A stretch of 64,000 nucleotides of DNA from Prorocentrum cordatum. Taxonomy: Eukaryota; Sar; Dinophyceae; Prorocentrales; Prorocentraceae. How positions within the stretch are numbered: position 1 is the first letter of the stretch; every line of letters begins with the position of its first letter. The translations under genes were made by a program, and so were the position numbers. Positions 35,505-47,285 of this stretch are shown in pieces. The stretch is taken from assembly GCA_963575745.1 (NCBI GenBank), contig CAUYUJ010019904.1:7501-71500 (forward strand), written 5' to 3'. Below the pieces are notes generated by a model, which ran no database searches, was not told where the DNA came from, and saw only the letters and a list, made by a program, of their open reading frames with translations.

Positions 35505-35870
35505 GCCGCAAAAGCCCCAAGACGGACCAAGAGTGCCCCTAGATGCCTCCAAGACGGTCCAAGAGGGTGGCGAATCGCCGAATTACCCGTCCCAGACGCC
35601 ACGGATGGCCTCCAGACGGTCCAACAACACTTCCAAGACGCTCCAACCAAGAGCACTCCGAAGAGGGTCCCAAGAGGTGAAAACCATAGAGGTTCCTTAT
35701 GTTTTGCAGGATGTTGTTCTCGCCTTCTCGGCTTCCCGACGCTCCAGGACGGCCCAAAGGGCCTCCAAGATCGCCCTAAGATCGCCCCTAGATAGCCCCA
35801 GGCGTCTCCAAGAGGGCCTCGAATCGACCGAAGAGGGCGCCCTGACCCCTCAAGGACTGGTCGCCAACGG
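35505..35870 (+). repeat. CCAAGACGGCCCC-type array, copy 2
   Basis: Runs of CCTCCAAGACGGTCCAAGAG with an internal non-repeat segment (AAAACCATAGAGGTTCC ... CGACGCTCCAGGACGG) that also occurs in the 48.6-kb copy. Confidence 0.6.
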
Positions 35871-35884
35871 TGTAGCTGATCATG

Positions 35885-36430
35885 TTGCGGGGGAAGCTGC
35901 CCACTGGGGGGGGGCCCTGCCTGCGGAGTGCGTCTCGCCTGGGCACCGCGCACATTCGTTTGAAAGCTTGCAGGGGGGTTCACCGATTGAGGGCGGCTCC
36001 TTGTAAAAACGTGGCGCTCGCCCTGGCGCCGCGAACATTCGTTTTCAAATCGTTGCAAGAGTCTCACTGGTTCCCATGGTTAACGTGCAAGGAACGGCGT
36101 GTTGGAACGATTCAGACTTGTCACGGCGCAACACTTCGGTTAAGTCGCGGTGTTGAAATTTCAGGAATGGCGCTCTGGCGCCATTCAGGATCGTCACGAC
36201 TCAACAACCAAGTTGGCTCGAGGTACAGTCCTGAGTATGGTGTTCTGGCCCGCTTCAGTGCTTTCACACGACTGCCGCCAACAAGGAAATTCCCTCAGTG
36301 GAGATAAATCATTGTAGGGACCTGTGAAACGGGAGCTTGGAGGGAGAGTGCATTCCAACATTGGTGAGTCTTGGGTTTACACTGGTCGTCCTCTTCCTCC
36401 TCAGCATCACCATCCTCATCCTCTCTTTCG
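35885..36430 (-). repeat. Composite modular repeat, inverted partial copy
   Basis: Modules appear in reverse order and orientation: C units (35,930-36,065; GCGCCGCGAACATTCGTTTTC), B (36,100-36,240; TTTCAGGAATGGCGCTCTGG), A (36,270-36,400; GAGTCTTGGGTTTACACTGG), then a CCT-rich run. Block D is not evident at the start. Confidence 0.65.
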
Positions 36431-38420
36431 TTCTCTGTCCTCCTCCGTCCCCTCCTCTCTCATGTTTCCCCACGGACGTCCTCTCCTTGTTTCTCCCTCC
36501 CTTCTACTCTCGAAGTATTCCTCCTTCCCCCCCCCCCTGTCTCATATGTCGTCCTGTCTCGTCCTTTCTTTTTCTGGGGCGGGAAGGGGAAGGAAGAGAT
36601 GAGCAGGACAGGAACGGGCAGGAGGAGGATGAAGGAACCTGCGCAGGAGAGACAGAAAGAGCAGGAGGAGGACCTGGATGAGCGGGACAGCGATGAGAAG
36701 GGAAGGAACATGAGTGGACCAGGAGGAGGAGGAGGAGTTCTTGAAAGAGGAGGGGCAGCAGGAGGCGGAACGCGACCCTGGAAGGGAGGAGGGGTCAGAA
36801 GCATCAGTAGGTTTCCAGCAGTATGTTTCCAGGACGAGCAGTAGCACTAGGAGCACGAGGAGCACGAAGAAGTGAGAGGGGCAGCCAGCCCGAAATGCAT
36901 CGTAGACCCAGTGTCTACTAAAGGGACGGGTGGGGAAGTAAGGCTTTTCAAAAGGCGCCGGAGCAGACTGGGCAATGGACCAGCCCTCCCACAACGAAAC
37001 AGGCAAGTATCGGCAACCGAGCATGAGCAAAACTAGCTTGCCCTCCTCCTACTGCGATAACGGAAAATTGAAAATCGTCGGCCCGCCCGGGGACGCGCGA
37101 CTGTTAAGTCCTGGTTGTAGTGCTGTCTGGCTAGTGGTACTGTCTCTTGCTTCCAGTCACCTGTCTCTTCAAGCATGTTTCCTATCTGTTCTCCTCTACG
37201 ATGGCCCGCGCCGCCCCAAAAACATAATATGGCTTGCGTGTGCGCGTATCTGTTGCCTCTTCGAAGGTTCCACTGCCTCTGCCACGTATTTGCGCTCGTG
37301 GCCGCGACGCCGAACAGTGCGCGTGCGTGTACCTCAACATCGCCGCCACTCTGAATTGCCCCCGGATTTCCGTAGAGACGCCACCGGCTGGCCAAGAGGA
37401 CCGAAGAGGTCTCCAGATCCATGGCTCGGCTGGGAGAGTAATGATTGTGTGGCGCTGGTGACGAGAGCGACGACAGCGAAAGTGACGATGATGATGACGG
37501 CGGTGGTGATGATGACGATGGTAATGGTAATGGTGATGATGGCAATGGTGAAGATGATAACGGTGGCAATGCTGACGCTGGCGATGATGCTGGAAATTGT
37601 GCTGATGCGAGGGAGCACGCGCGCCGAAACTCTGCACGATTTCTTATCAGGGGACGAACTGTGATTTTGATTGCATCCATGGTTCAATGCCAGATACACG
37701 CACTGGTGGCACGCATTGTATCTTTGTGCAGAATTGACGGTGCGCGGTGCTGGTTGAATGTTTTCCACATGCGCGCGCGTCTGGCCCCACATGGTTTCAT
37801 TGGGCAGAGCGGCAAATAACCGATGCTTTCTTGTGGTTTTGCAAACAAGAACATGGCATTTCTCATCGAGCAGTCATGAGTGCATGAGAACCTTCACTTG
37901 AAATTCGTGCTAAAACAATGGAACCAACGACGAAGCGGCGACGCACGGCGACTGGGCGATTATATGGAAACCAGAATGATTACGCGACGCAACGACGAGG
38001 CACGGTAATCGAAAGACAAGCACGGAAAACCCAATCAACACACGAGGTGCGACGTCAACGACCGGGCGAAACAATGGAAAACCCAGCCACCACACGAGCC
38101 GGCGACAAGGCGGCAACGGGCGGCGGCCGGGCGAAAGCCCAGAAACCCAGCCAATTACTTCGAAGGCAAGACCCCCTTAGTGCAAGCAAGCACTGTTTGG
38201 GGAACCACGGCTACAAGAAAGCTCTCCAGGGTGGCCCATATGTATGATCAAGACGGCTTCGCATGGGGTGCAGGTGGCAGAGGGCACAGCCCATCAGTGC
38301 AGAGCCCTTATGCGAAGTCTGAAAGCGAGTCGTGCCCGAGCAGGGCGTCGAATTCAGGAAACTCTTCTGCTTCCGCTGAAGGTGCGGATGGTCACCGATA
38401 GCCCCTCCTGAGATATCGAA
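36430..38420. other. DnaJ large intron, downstream of bestrophin
   Basis: CCT/AGG-rich DNA (36,430-36,850) and a GAT/GGT triplet field (37,480-37,610). No coding signal and no identifiable poly(A) signal; the bestrophin 3' UTR must begin at 38,423. Confidence 0.4.
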
Positions 38421-38423
38421 GCA

Positions 38424-39096
38424 TCATGCGACCACGCCCTGCTTCTTCCGGTCCTCCTTGTCTAACTCTAGGGCCTCGAAGATGCTTGCGTCGATGCCAC
38501 CGGCCATAACGTTCATCGGGAGCACAGAGAAAGGCTCCTCGATCTGAACGCCAAGCTCTTCGATGCCGAATATTGCGAAAGCCAGGAACGCGGTGATGGG
38601 CACGATCGCAAAATGGGTGCCGATTGCGCCGTAGAGCGCCAACGGCATGAAGAGCAGCCAAACACTGAGAAACCTGGATGTCAAGCGGGTGTACGACAGC
38701 GGCATGGGCGTCTTGAATATCCTCTCGCACATGCCGTAGTAGTCCGAGAACTTTGTGACGTCGGCGTCGATCTTCATCTCGTCGATTACGTCCAACTTCG
38801 CCTTGCGAATGGCCTGCGAGAGCATACCCGTGACGGTCATAGGCTTGTGTGTGCAGGCCAGGAGCTTCGCCTTCTCGTCCTCCGTCAGGATCTTACCCAA
38901 CTTTTTCTCGATGACTAAGTTGGACACGTCGGTACGCTCGCCCAGGTGATAGATCAGGCACCGAGGGTACGCGGACACCAAGCGCGTCACCTCCGCCTTC
39001 AACTCCAAGTCCGCGGGGTCAAAACGCGTGATCGCCTGGCGGACGATGTCACGGCATGTGTTGATGATGGCGCCCCAAATGCAACGCGCTTCCCAC
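38424..39096 (-). CDS. BEST: Bestrophin exon 5: channel core and stop
   Basis: Terminal exon of 673 bp, 223 codons plus stop. It opens W-EARCIWGAIINTCRDIVRQ, the bestrophin signature after RWWEAR. It continues through a soluble helical region, then PLSYTRLTSRFLSVWLLFMP and ALYGAIGTHFAIVPITAFLA, and FAIFGIEELGVQIEEPF. GIEE-x-GVQIEEPF is near invariant in the family. The C-terminal tail, about 30 residues ending KKQGVVA, is short, as in prokaryotic and plastid members rather than animal bestrophins. Family role: anion conduction; in plant plastids bestrophins adjust thylakoid chloride and lumen proton-motive force. That role is inferred here. Confidence 0.96.
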
Positions 39097-39286
39097 CTCA
39101 AGAATGGCAAACATGTCCATATCCGCGCCCTCGCTGTCTGGATTCCGGGGCGAGATCCGCATATACGCGGTCGCAAGGATACGTTCCGCGCGGGGCATCC
39201 GCGAAAACACGTCGCGCATCCGCGGCCGCCGCCCAGGGGCCTCGCCCGCGAGGCCGCAGGTACGGATATGTTTTGTCAACGGCAAC

Positions 39287-39520
39287 CAGCGGGAGTATGC
39301 GGAATTGGTCCGGAAGACGAGCAACAGCGAGAGGAACGTCCCGCTGACTGTGAAAGGCAGAGCTGGCAGGCTGAGGACCACGCGGTCCTTGGGCAGGATG
39401 GAGCCCAACTCTCCTGGGGCGTCGTTCCAGAGGACCACGGCCAGCGCGATGAGTGTGCATGCCGCGACCTCCTGCCAATTCGCGCGGATGGTCTGGGAGT
39501 TGAACAAGTTGCCGAGGTTC
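39287..39520 (-). CDS. BEST: Bestrophin exon 4: TM1-TM2
   Basis: Begins after a pyrimidine-rich CTTTTCAG acceptor and encodes NLGNLFNSQTIRANWQEV, a hydrophobic helix VAACTLIALAVVLWND, and a second one around LPALPFTVSGTFLSLLLVF, then RTNSAYSR and the first two bases of Trp. RTNxAYxRW is the strongly conserved bestrophin motif at the end of the pore-lining helix. The 190-nt GT-AG intron that follows splits the RWWEAR motif exactly: CGC TG | G TGG GAA GCG. TM assignment is by hydrophobicity. Confidence 0.94.
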
Positions 39521-39699
39521 CTGAAAAGCAGAAAAAGAAGGCACTCTCACAGAGGACATGAGCACCCGATCAAACCAATGTTCTTGCATCTGATCGGCGA
39601 TGTCCTCCTCCTTCTCCTCCTCCTCCTCCTCATCCGCCATCTTCGCACCACGCACAGAAAATGGATGTGCGTGTCTTTCTGGATTGGTCCCCTGATGTC

Positions 39700-39758
39700 C
39701 GTGTAAAACGGTCGGAATTGCGGTGCCTCTTCCACTCGGGGTACCCGAACACCGGGCG
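39700..39758 (-). CDS. BEST: Bestrophin exon 3: EWxxHR segment
   Basis: Encodes RPVFGYPEWKRHRNSDRFT and the first two bases of an Arg codon. W-x-x-HR-(x)n-R is the conserved N-terminal element just before the first transmembrane helix of plant/algal and bacterial bestrophins. The exon ends CG before GACATC, read as a GA donor; joined to the G opening the next exon it gives FTRNLGNLF, the expected continuation. The start is either after CCAAG (39758, used here) or after CGAG (39776, adding MDRTSK); both are phase 0. Confidence 0.82.
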
Positions 39759-41014
39759 CTTGGAAGTCCTGTCCATCTCGATATACCTTCCCTCCACTCT
39801 GCTGTAAAACTGGCTCAAAACTGATCCCCAGGCCCTTGGAAGGACTCGATGTACCTACCACGTCGTTTGGTCGGCCAAAGAACTCGGAGTATGGACCCCC
39901 CAACCGTCGGAAACTGTGGGACGCTGGAGCGTATATAAATACACCACAATAATTCGCCGAACTCCCAAGCTCCGTGGCAGACCAAACGACGGGGTGTCTG
40001 CATCGAAACCCTCCGACGCCCTTCCTGGGCACCGTCCTGACTCGTTGCCCATGCCGCGCCCAAGACGGTGCGACGAAGACGGCCCCCTCCGACGGCCCCC
40101 AGCGTACCACACAGAGAGGACCACAACCCAGACATCCGATGTCCTGATTATTTCAATACGGGGCCCCCAAGGGCGGGGCATCTCATCGCGAGTCCTTTTA
40201 TGGCGGTCCCCAGGGCCCAGCGAAAGGCCCCTGAGGCCGACAACGGTCGAAAACCTTCAACTGATAGGTTGTCACGACGCGGGCATGTCTGGGGCGGCAC
40301 TTGTCCGTGTCCGCCATGACGTCGAAGATGTTCGTATCCTTTGGTTGCGTGATAATCCACCCCTAACCAAAACTCACTGTCGCAAGTGTTAATACTGAAT
40401 CACGAATCACGTCTACATCACAGAGCGGGAAGGGGAATACCCGAGATCGCCGCGGCGACCTCCAAAATCGATCTGGGGATTTGGTTTGGGTTCCCAGTTG
40501 ATTATTTGAAGACCCTGGGAGGCCAAATTAGGACGGCGTTCGTAAGGTGGGTGAGTGGGGTCGTTGGGCGTTCGTAAATAATGCACTTTGCCGTTCTACA
40601 TTTTCATGCGTCTGAGCATGCCTAGACGGGCTTAAGTAGTCGTTCAGGCTATGATCGTTTGGGTGTGGAGATTTCTGGGCCTTTCTGAGCGAGAGTTGAA
40701 TGGTGGTGCATTTTTGGGGGAAGCAAGCTCTATGCACCGACGCTTGTTCCGACCCCGCGCTGAAATTTACACAGGAACGCGGATCCTGGTGTATACGGAA
40801 TCCTGGTGTATGCAAGTTTCGTTGTTTCCCTTGGAAAACTGGGGAGAAATATGCACCACACCACCCCGACGCCGTCCACGACCCTCAAAAAGTCGTGGGA
40901 TTGGAACATTACCCGCCACTGGTACTGTATATGTTCCAGTTTCCGCTTTTCCGACAAACCAGAAAAACACAAAATTTGGCTCGGAGTCGGATATGGAGCT
41001 TCCGGGTAGCGAGT

Positions 41015-41400
41015 CGCCGCTGCGGCCCCGACGGCACGCTATCCCCTGCGAGCGGGTCGCGTGCCGCTCCGCTCCGAGAGCCAGGGAGGCTGCGGAAAGA
41101 TGGAGGCATTGACGCCTCGGAGCCGCGACGTGGATAGCGTGTCCCACCGCAGCATGGTGGGCAAGAACCGGCACGACACGCTACACGCGGATAGGCAGAA
41201 AGAGATAAACACATGAGGTAAGAGGGCAGACAAGGTAGCTCGGGTTCAAAGCGCAGCAGCGCAGATCGCTTCTGGAAGTAGGAAGGCGCTTGAAGCAGAT
41301 CTATTGGGATGTACATGCTTTCAACGACCGGCGCGTAGCATGTCGCATCGCAGCGCGGTGGGCAAGAACCGGCGGCGAGGCACGCTGCCCAAAAGTCTCT
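41015..41400. repeat. Interspersed repeat K, copies 1 and 2
   Basis: Shares GTGGATAGCGTGTC, GCGGTGGGCAAGAACCGGCG and GCGAGCGGGTCGCGTGCCGC with segments at 46,680 and 47,290. The first copy is about 170 bp; the second (41,325-41,400) is partial. Both lie in the bestrophin intron between exons 2 and 3. Confidence 0.65.
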
Positions 41401-41411
41401 GACCGCGCCAC

Positions 41412-41543
41412 GCAGCGATCCTTCTCCTCGTTGGCGGCCTCCCCGCCCCGAACGCGGCGCCCCACGGCGGAGGAGCCCGCGGCCCGCGCGGACGCCGCGG
41501 CCACCGCGGCCACGCCCACGAGCAGCGCCGCGGAGGCCGGGGC
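41412..41543 (-). CDS. BEST: Bestrophin exon 2: second hydrophobic segment of presequence
   Basis: Encodes APASAALLVGVAAVAAASAR followed by AAGSSAVGRRVRGGEAANEE and KDRC. An Ala/Val-rich hydrophobic stretch followed by an Arg-rich turn is what class I dinoflagellate plastid leaders show after the transit peptide (a stop-transfer anchor). Acceptor GAGCCCAG, phase 0, compatible with exon 1. The end is uncertain: GT donor after TGC (used here) or GA donor after AAG at 41421; both are phase 0. Flanking DNA on both sides is repeat-rich and lacks coding character. Confidence 0.58.
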
Positions 41544-42955
41544 CTGGGCTCCGCCCCCCCCGCCCGGCGGGCTCGGACTTGCCCCGGGATGCGACGCCTC
41601 GGGGTTTTATTCTTTGGCGCGGGGGGGAGGAGGCCCGTCGGTGGGCAGAGGTGGATGGAAGCATGAAGCAGGAAGGCGTTGGAAGTGGATTGGACTCCCG
41701 CCCGCCCCCCGAACAGGAGGGAAGAGGGAAACCACTCGATCGTTGAAGTGAGAAGGCGCCTAAAGTAGATCTGGAGTCGAAAATCCAAGCATAGCTACTT
41801 TGAATGACCAGCGTGTGTGGCAGCGGACAAGATGCTTCGATCACGAGCGTCAAAACTCGGATGCCGCCACGCACCGAAGGCCAGGTTCAAAGGACATCCC
41901 GACACGGCTGGGGAGGCAGGGAACAAACGAGAATTCGGTTGCCCTTGGACACCGTTCCTCCCCGCCGTGTGGAAGAGAAAACTGCGATTGACGTCACGAA
42001 AATATCCGGGCAACGTTGGGGGGAGGATGGCTCGGGGGGGAAACACATCGACCTGGAGTGGGCGATACATCGCTGGCACACCTGCGATAGGCCCCCGACA
42101 GCGAAACCGCATGTTCCTGGGAGGGTTGCGACTATCGGCCCCCACATGGGCGGACCATGGGCGATTGAGGGTCGAAGACTGCCTTCCTGAGCAGACTCCC
42201 TCCTCACAGTGCCCCGAGATCCGATGCCACGAAAACGAATGTGACATCGTTAGATTCTTTTCCCCGAGCTATGCTTGCGCTGATGGGTTCTTGCCTGGGC
42301 CCCTGAAGAATCGGACGGGTCCACCGAGGTTTCGCCACGTCGCCGCCCGTGGCAGCCTCGCTGTCGCCCACCGCACTTGGCGGGTCCGCCGAGGTTTCGC
42401 CACGTTGTCGCCTGTGGGCGTTTCGTTGCCGCCCACCGCGCTTGGACCGTCCGCCGAGGCTCTATGTTGCAACCTGTGCTGCAACATGCAGAAGTTGCAC
42501 CGCGTATCTTGCACACCAGGAAGCAATAACACAATGTTGGGAGCCCACACTGGCAAGCATGTTTTATGTAAGAGCTGCCCACAGACCTAGTTTCTGCGGC
42601 ATGTGTCGAACCTGATCGCTCTGTGATGGCCCTGGGACCCGAATGGGGCGAGATCGTCCAGCGCGAAAACAACGCGACGCCAATATCTCATTTGGGGAAC
42701 CCAAGAAGTACCGACTCTGCTACTCCCCGGACCTCTTCTGGGATGCGTTCTCACCTAAATTCCAAATTGAAACATTGCGAAAACGCCCCGTGCGAAACAA
42801 AAACGAGGCCAACACGCACACGCACGCATCCAATGGATTGACTTGTGAATCCACGGTCCCCAGATCCTGTTTTCAGGGTCCGCGGGCCCGAAGGTGGCCC
42901 CGGGACGCAGCACTCGAGCAACAACGCCAGCATGGAGAAAACTGATTCGCCTAGA

Positions 42956-43019
42956 AGAGGAAGAGGAGGAGGACGAGGAGGAGGAGGGGGAGGAGGAGGA
43001 GGAGGAGGAGGAGGAGGAG

Positions 43020-43050
<31 letters not shown>

Positions 43051-43081
43051 CGGAGGAGGAGGAAGAGGAGGAGGAGGAGGC

Positions 43082-43171
<90 letters not shown>

Positions 43172-43285
43172 GAGGAGGAGGAGGAGAGAGGAGGAGGAGG
43201 AGGGAGAGAGAGGAGAGGGGAGGAGGAGAGGGGAGGAGGAGGAGGGAGGAGGAGAGGAGGAGGAGGAGGAGGAGGAGGAGGAGAG
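42956..43285. repeat. GGA/GAT compound microsatellite, about 330 bp
   Basis: (GGA)n to 43,081, then about 29 perfect GAT triplets (43,084-43,170), then (GGA)n again to 43,285. It produces long Asp/Glu, Met/Ser or Gly/Arg frames on both strands with no gene behind them. Confidence 0.97.
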
Positions 43286-44809
43286 GAAGGTCCAGGAGAA
43301 CACCTCAGGGAGGGCGCCGCGCCACGAGGCGCGTGCCAGGCCGCCAGCCCTCGCGCCTCGCGACGCGTATGCGCTGCCCTCGCGCTCTCGCCAGCCCCCC
43401 TTCGGAGAAGGGAGGCCCTCCTTTCGGGCTGGGCGAGAGGATCAGGTCAGGTCAGGTGCGGCGTGCGCAGAGGCGCGCCCTGTGCGGGCTGCCGTTGGCC
43501 TCCTCGCCTTCTCACACACGCTTTCTCGCAACCGCCACCTTCTCACACCCTCGCAAATTAGTCAGTCCATCTCTTTTGTGGCCTTCCAACAGATCGAAAC
43601 TCAGGCGGCGCCCAGCGTAGCGCAACCTGCCCCCACCTGTGGTCACTGCACGACTGTAGCTCCTTTCGGGCTGGGCGAGAGGGGGGGATAGCCAAAGGGG
43701 GTTTGAGAATCAGCTCGCGTGGCTGATATTCTCGGCGCCGGGAGGCGCCCCTGTATCGAGGAATGGGCCCGGCGGCAAGGCCGAAACCAGCTGCACGCAG
43801 CAGCTTTCGCACCCCCCCCCTTCCCTATCCCCCCTTTGGTCCGGCCCGATCCTTGGAGACGGGCCTGGGGGTCTGGGCCGGAGGGGCCCCTCGAAAATCT
43901 GGCAAGACGGGGCGGGCAAGGGCAACCCCGCTCAAAATCGATCCCTGGACCCCTCCCAGGATCCATCTGGTGTAAACGTTCACCGGCCCAGGGACACACA
44001 CAATTAAATAGACACAAGTAACAGGATTCCCCATATTTTCCAATATGTTCTGGGTTTTTGTCTTCCCCCCCACTTCCAATATTTTCCCACATTTTCTGGG
44101 GAATCGACGATGAATTGTGTCTAGGTGTTTTTCCCCTCCTGATCATGACGGTCCCGGAGCCCGAGAAGGGCCCCCGGAGACAGAAAGAAGCAAAACACCT
44201 CCTCGAACACAGATCCCTTCCCCCTCTCCGTTCCTGCTCGCGGGTATGGGTGCTTGGTTGTGTTTTGGTTTCCTTCAACGATCGGCGGCTTCAAATCGTT
44301 CCCTGTTGGCAGATTCTGGACCACTGGCGGCGTTCGACCTGGATCGCCAGCGACGGGGCCGCCGCCGCGTCGACACGCATCTGGGCCCAATCATGCTCGC
44401 GTTGTGAAAAATCGCACGGACGGTTTCGTGCCTTTCTCGGACTCCTGGGGCCCTCGCCAAGCCCCAGAACTGTCACAAAACGACTCGAGATGAGAAACTT
44501 GCAGGCTTCGAGCCGCCGGCGGGAAGAGGGCGCAGACCATGCGGCATCCCGAGTGCTGGTGCAGAGCCCCTCGGCCAGATCGTCAACTCATGGGTGCAAC
44601 CATGATGGGACCAAACTTTTTCGGCCCCAGCTCTCAACGACAGGCGTCCCAATGTTTGACGCATGGCTTAAAGGTGGCCCGTGATAGTGCGGACAACTCT
44701 CGTGCCGCTGGCGATGCGATGCGATGAGACAGCAGCCCCGAGGAAGCGGTCGGGTCTTCCAGAGACATGGATGGACAACATCAAGGCATCGCATGTCGAG
44801 CGCAAGCGA

Positions 44810-45035
44810 TGTGGTGCAAATTATGTCGAACAAACTGCGTGGTGCAAATTATTTGGTGCAAGCTGTGTGATGCAAGCCACGTGATGAAACCTACGTGGTA
44901 CAATCTATAAGCTGGGTTGTCTAAATTTGTGGTGCAAGGTATGTGGTGCAACTCATGTGGTGTAATCTGTGTGGTGCCAGCTATGTGGTGCACGTTGTTT
45001 GTAAAATCTACATGGTGCAGCGCACGTGGTGCAGG
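44810..45035. repeat. About 15-bp minisatellite
   Basis: Degenerate units of TATGTGGTGCAA type (GTGGTGCAAATTATTTGGTG; CATGTGGTGTAATCTGTGTG). Confidence 0.8.
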
Positions 45036-45169
45036 CAAGTTATTGGGGCGCCCACGAGGCGCCCATGGGCGGGAGGACAACTGGAAAATCCTAGGCGACC
45101 GTGGTTCGATACTCCCCAATCAAAACTTGCCTCTGTAGGGGTCCTAGCGGATTCAAATGGTTAAGTGAG

Positions 45170-45590
45170 CTTTGCCGCCGATTTCCATGCCCCGCCCAGG
45201 TGCCCGGATGCCCGGGTGCCCGGGTGCCCAAGTGCCCGGGTGCCCAGGTGTCCAGGTGTCCAGGTGCCTAGGCACCGGGGTGCCTTATAGCTCTATAGCC
45301 CTAGAGCCTTATAGCCCTACAGCGTTATAGCCCTATAGCCCCATAGCCCATAGCCCCATAGCCAATAGTCCGATAGCCCTACAGCCCTAGAGCCCCATAG
45401 CCTTATAGCCTTATAGCCTTGTAGCCCTGTTACCCTATCGGCCGAGAGCCCTATAGCTCTACAGTTCGATAGCCCTATAGACCAATTGCCCTATAGCCCA
45501 ATAGCCTTATAGCCCCTACAGCCCTATAGCCCAATAACCCGATAGCCCTACAACCCTATAGCCTTGGTAGCCCTACATCGGCCCAGTGAA
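45170..45590. repeat. Two adjoining minisatellites
   Basis: 45,185-45,280: units of GTGCCCGGGT type (8-10 bp). 45,283-45,575: units of ATAGCCCT type (7-10 bp, about 30 copies). Confidence 0.9.
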
Positions 45591-46679
45591 AGTTCCTTGA
45601 ATTTTCGTCACATCGCTCGCTCGTGGAAGCTAGCGGAAGTAAAACGAGGCGGAAGACGGCGGAAGGCCGTCGAAAGGCTCTCGGAAGACAGCGGAAATAA
45701 ATGACGCCCCGCCCGAACACCCCTACCGCCGTAGAAACCTAGCAATGTAGTCTTCTGCCGTGGGCCGGGCGGGATCCCGTCTCACTTACTCCTCTAAAAT
45801 ATTGTAAGTCTACTTCAGCCAAACTAAAAAAAACACCCATTAGCAAAGGGTAAACACATATCCCGGATCGTTCACGGATCCTGCCATGCTGGGATCGGCT
45901 CGCAGTAAGATGGGGCTTCGAAGTTGCAGCATGCCTGGCATATCTCGGTCACCTCGAGATCCTATCTCGGTCATGCTTGGATCGCGCAGCCGTCGCGTGC
46001 TGAGTCTGGGGCCACCCTGGGCGCGCGGGGACCCATTTGTTGCCATCGGGCCATCCCGGCGTCACTCGCGGCTCGTGTGTTTGGCCATCTTCGAGTCGGC
46101 CTGAGACGGTCCAGGCTCCATGAGAAGTTAGCGGGGCACCCGTTGGCAGGACGGCTTGAAATTTGGTGTGCCCACCGCACGGAACAAATCAGAGAACATT
46201 GTATGAGCATGAACTGCCGAGATCCGCACGGACTTAGTCAATGCGCTGGACGGAAGGCAGAGGGCCCACGGGCGGCGCAACAGACGCCGCTAAGGGGGAG
46301 CCAACGCCGGCACAAACCATTACGTTTACGTATGGTTGTAGTTTCTCTTGGCCGGCTTTACGACGGCTTACGGCGCATTCACGTCGCGATGACGGCGGCG
46401 AACGCTCTCCGATATCGTGTGCACCGTTCTACCTTCAGCGGTGTCAGTATTTCTTTCCCCCAGCGCATAACGCCCGATGTCGGCCGACTCTGGGCCACGG
46501 GCGGCAGTGAGCCTTGAACGGCCGCGCAAGGGTCGCTGCCGCGCCAACGCGGCGCGAGCCTGCCGCAACTGTCAGATGCCGGGGAAGGTGGCCAAGACGC
46601 CCCCCGCCATCTCCGAGGGAGGCCCCCCTCCGCGACCCCCTCCTTTAGACGCGCCGCCGATTGCCTCGTACTACGGTCA

Positions 46680-46855
46680 GCAACCTTTGCATAGCGTTTC
46701 GCGGCGGCGGCACCCGCGACACGCGAAGCCTTTCGAGCGACAGCGTGTCGCTCCGCTCCGCGGGGCGGGATGCTCGGAAGCGCTCGGGATGTTAGCGCTG
46801 GTGGACCGGCAAGTGGATAGCATGTCGCTCCGAAGCGCGGTGGGCCCTGGACTCC
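46680..46855. repeat. Interspersed repeat K, copy 3
   Basis: Contains CATAGCGTTTCGCGGCGGCG, GCGACAGCGTGTCGCTCCGC and GTGGATAGCATGTCGCTCCG followed by AGCGCGGTGGGCC. Confidence 0.65.
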
Positions 46856-47144
46856 TGGATTTCGCGCTCTGAGGACTGTTTTCGTGGTCGGCCCCCAGGG
46901 AGCAAGAGAAACGGCGAAACAGCTCCAGTTAGGACCCCCCTCCCCCAGGACACGACTCCTTCGTCAGGCCGACCCGGAAACCCTTCACCCAACAGGCCTC
47001 TTGACGTCTCACCTCCACCTCCGCCGCCCTCCGCTGGCCGACCGCCGGTGGCCCCGCCGCCGTGCGACTTCCGCCGCCCCACGCCGAGGGCGAGACGCGC
47101 GGCAGGCGAGGCCCTTCCCTACAGAGGACCGAGAACTGGTACAA

Positions 47145-47285
47145 ACATAAACCTTCGGACTTTTGCATCGGCGCTGGACCCGCCAGGGGCGGCGCCGGAG
47201 GCACCGCGAAGGGCGACTCGGCGCCGATCCAAGAAATCCACGCGGGCCTCCTAAAGTTGATGCTCGAACTGTTGTTTGCCGTGTC
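47145..47285 (+). repeat. SINE-like repeat J, copy at 47.2 kb
   Basis: Core GCCGATCCAAGAAATCCACG followed by CGGGCCTCCTAAAGTTG and a TTG-rich tail (GAACTGTTGTTTGCC). Related copies, some inverted, occur at 8.7, 13.5, 30.3 and 34.6 kb. Confidence 0.6.

Noticed and set aside
42755-43691. Poly-Asp/Glu, poly-Met and poly-Ser frames
   Set aside because: Pure translation of GGA and GAT triplet runs.
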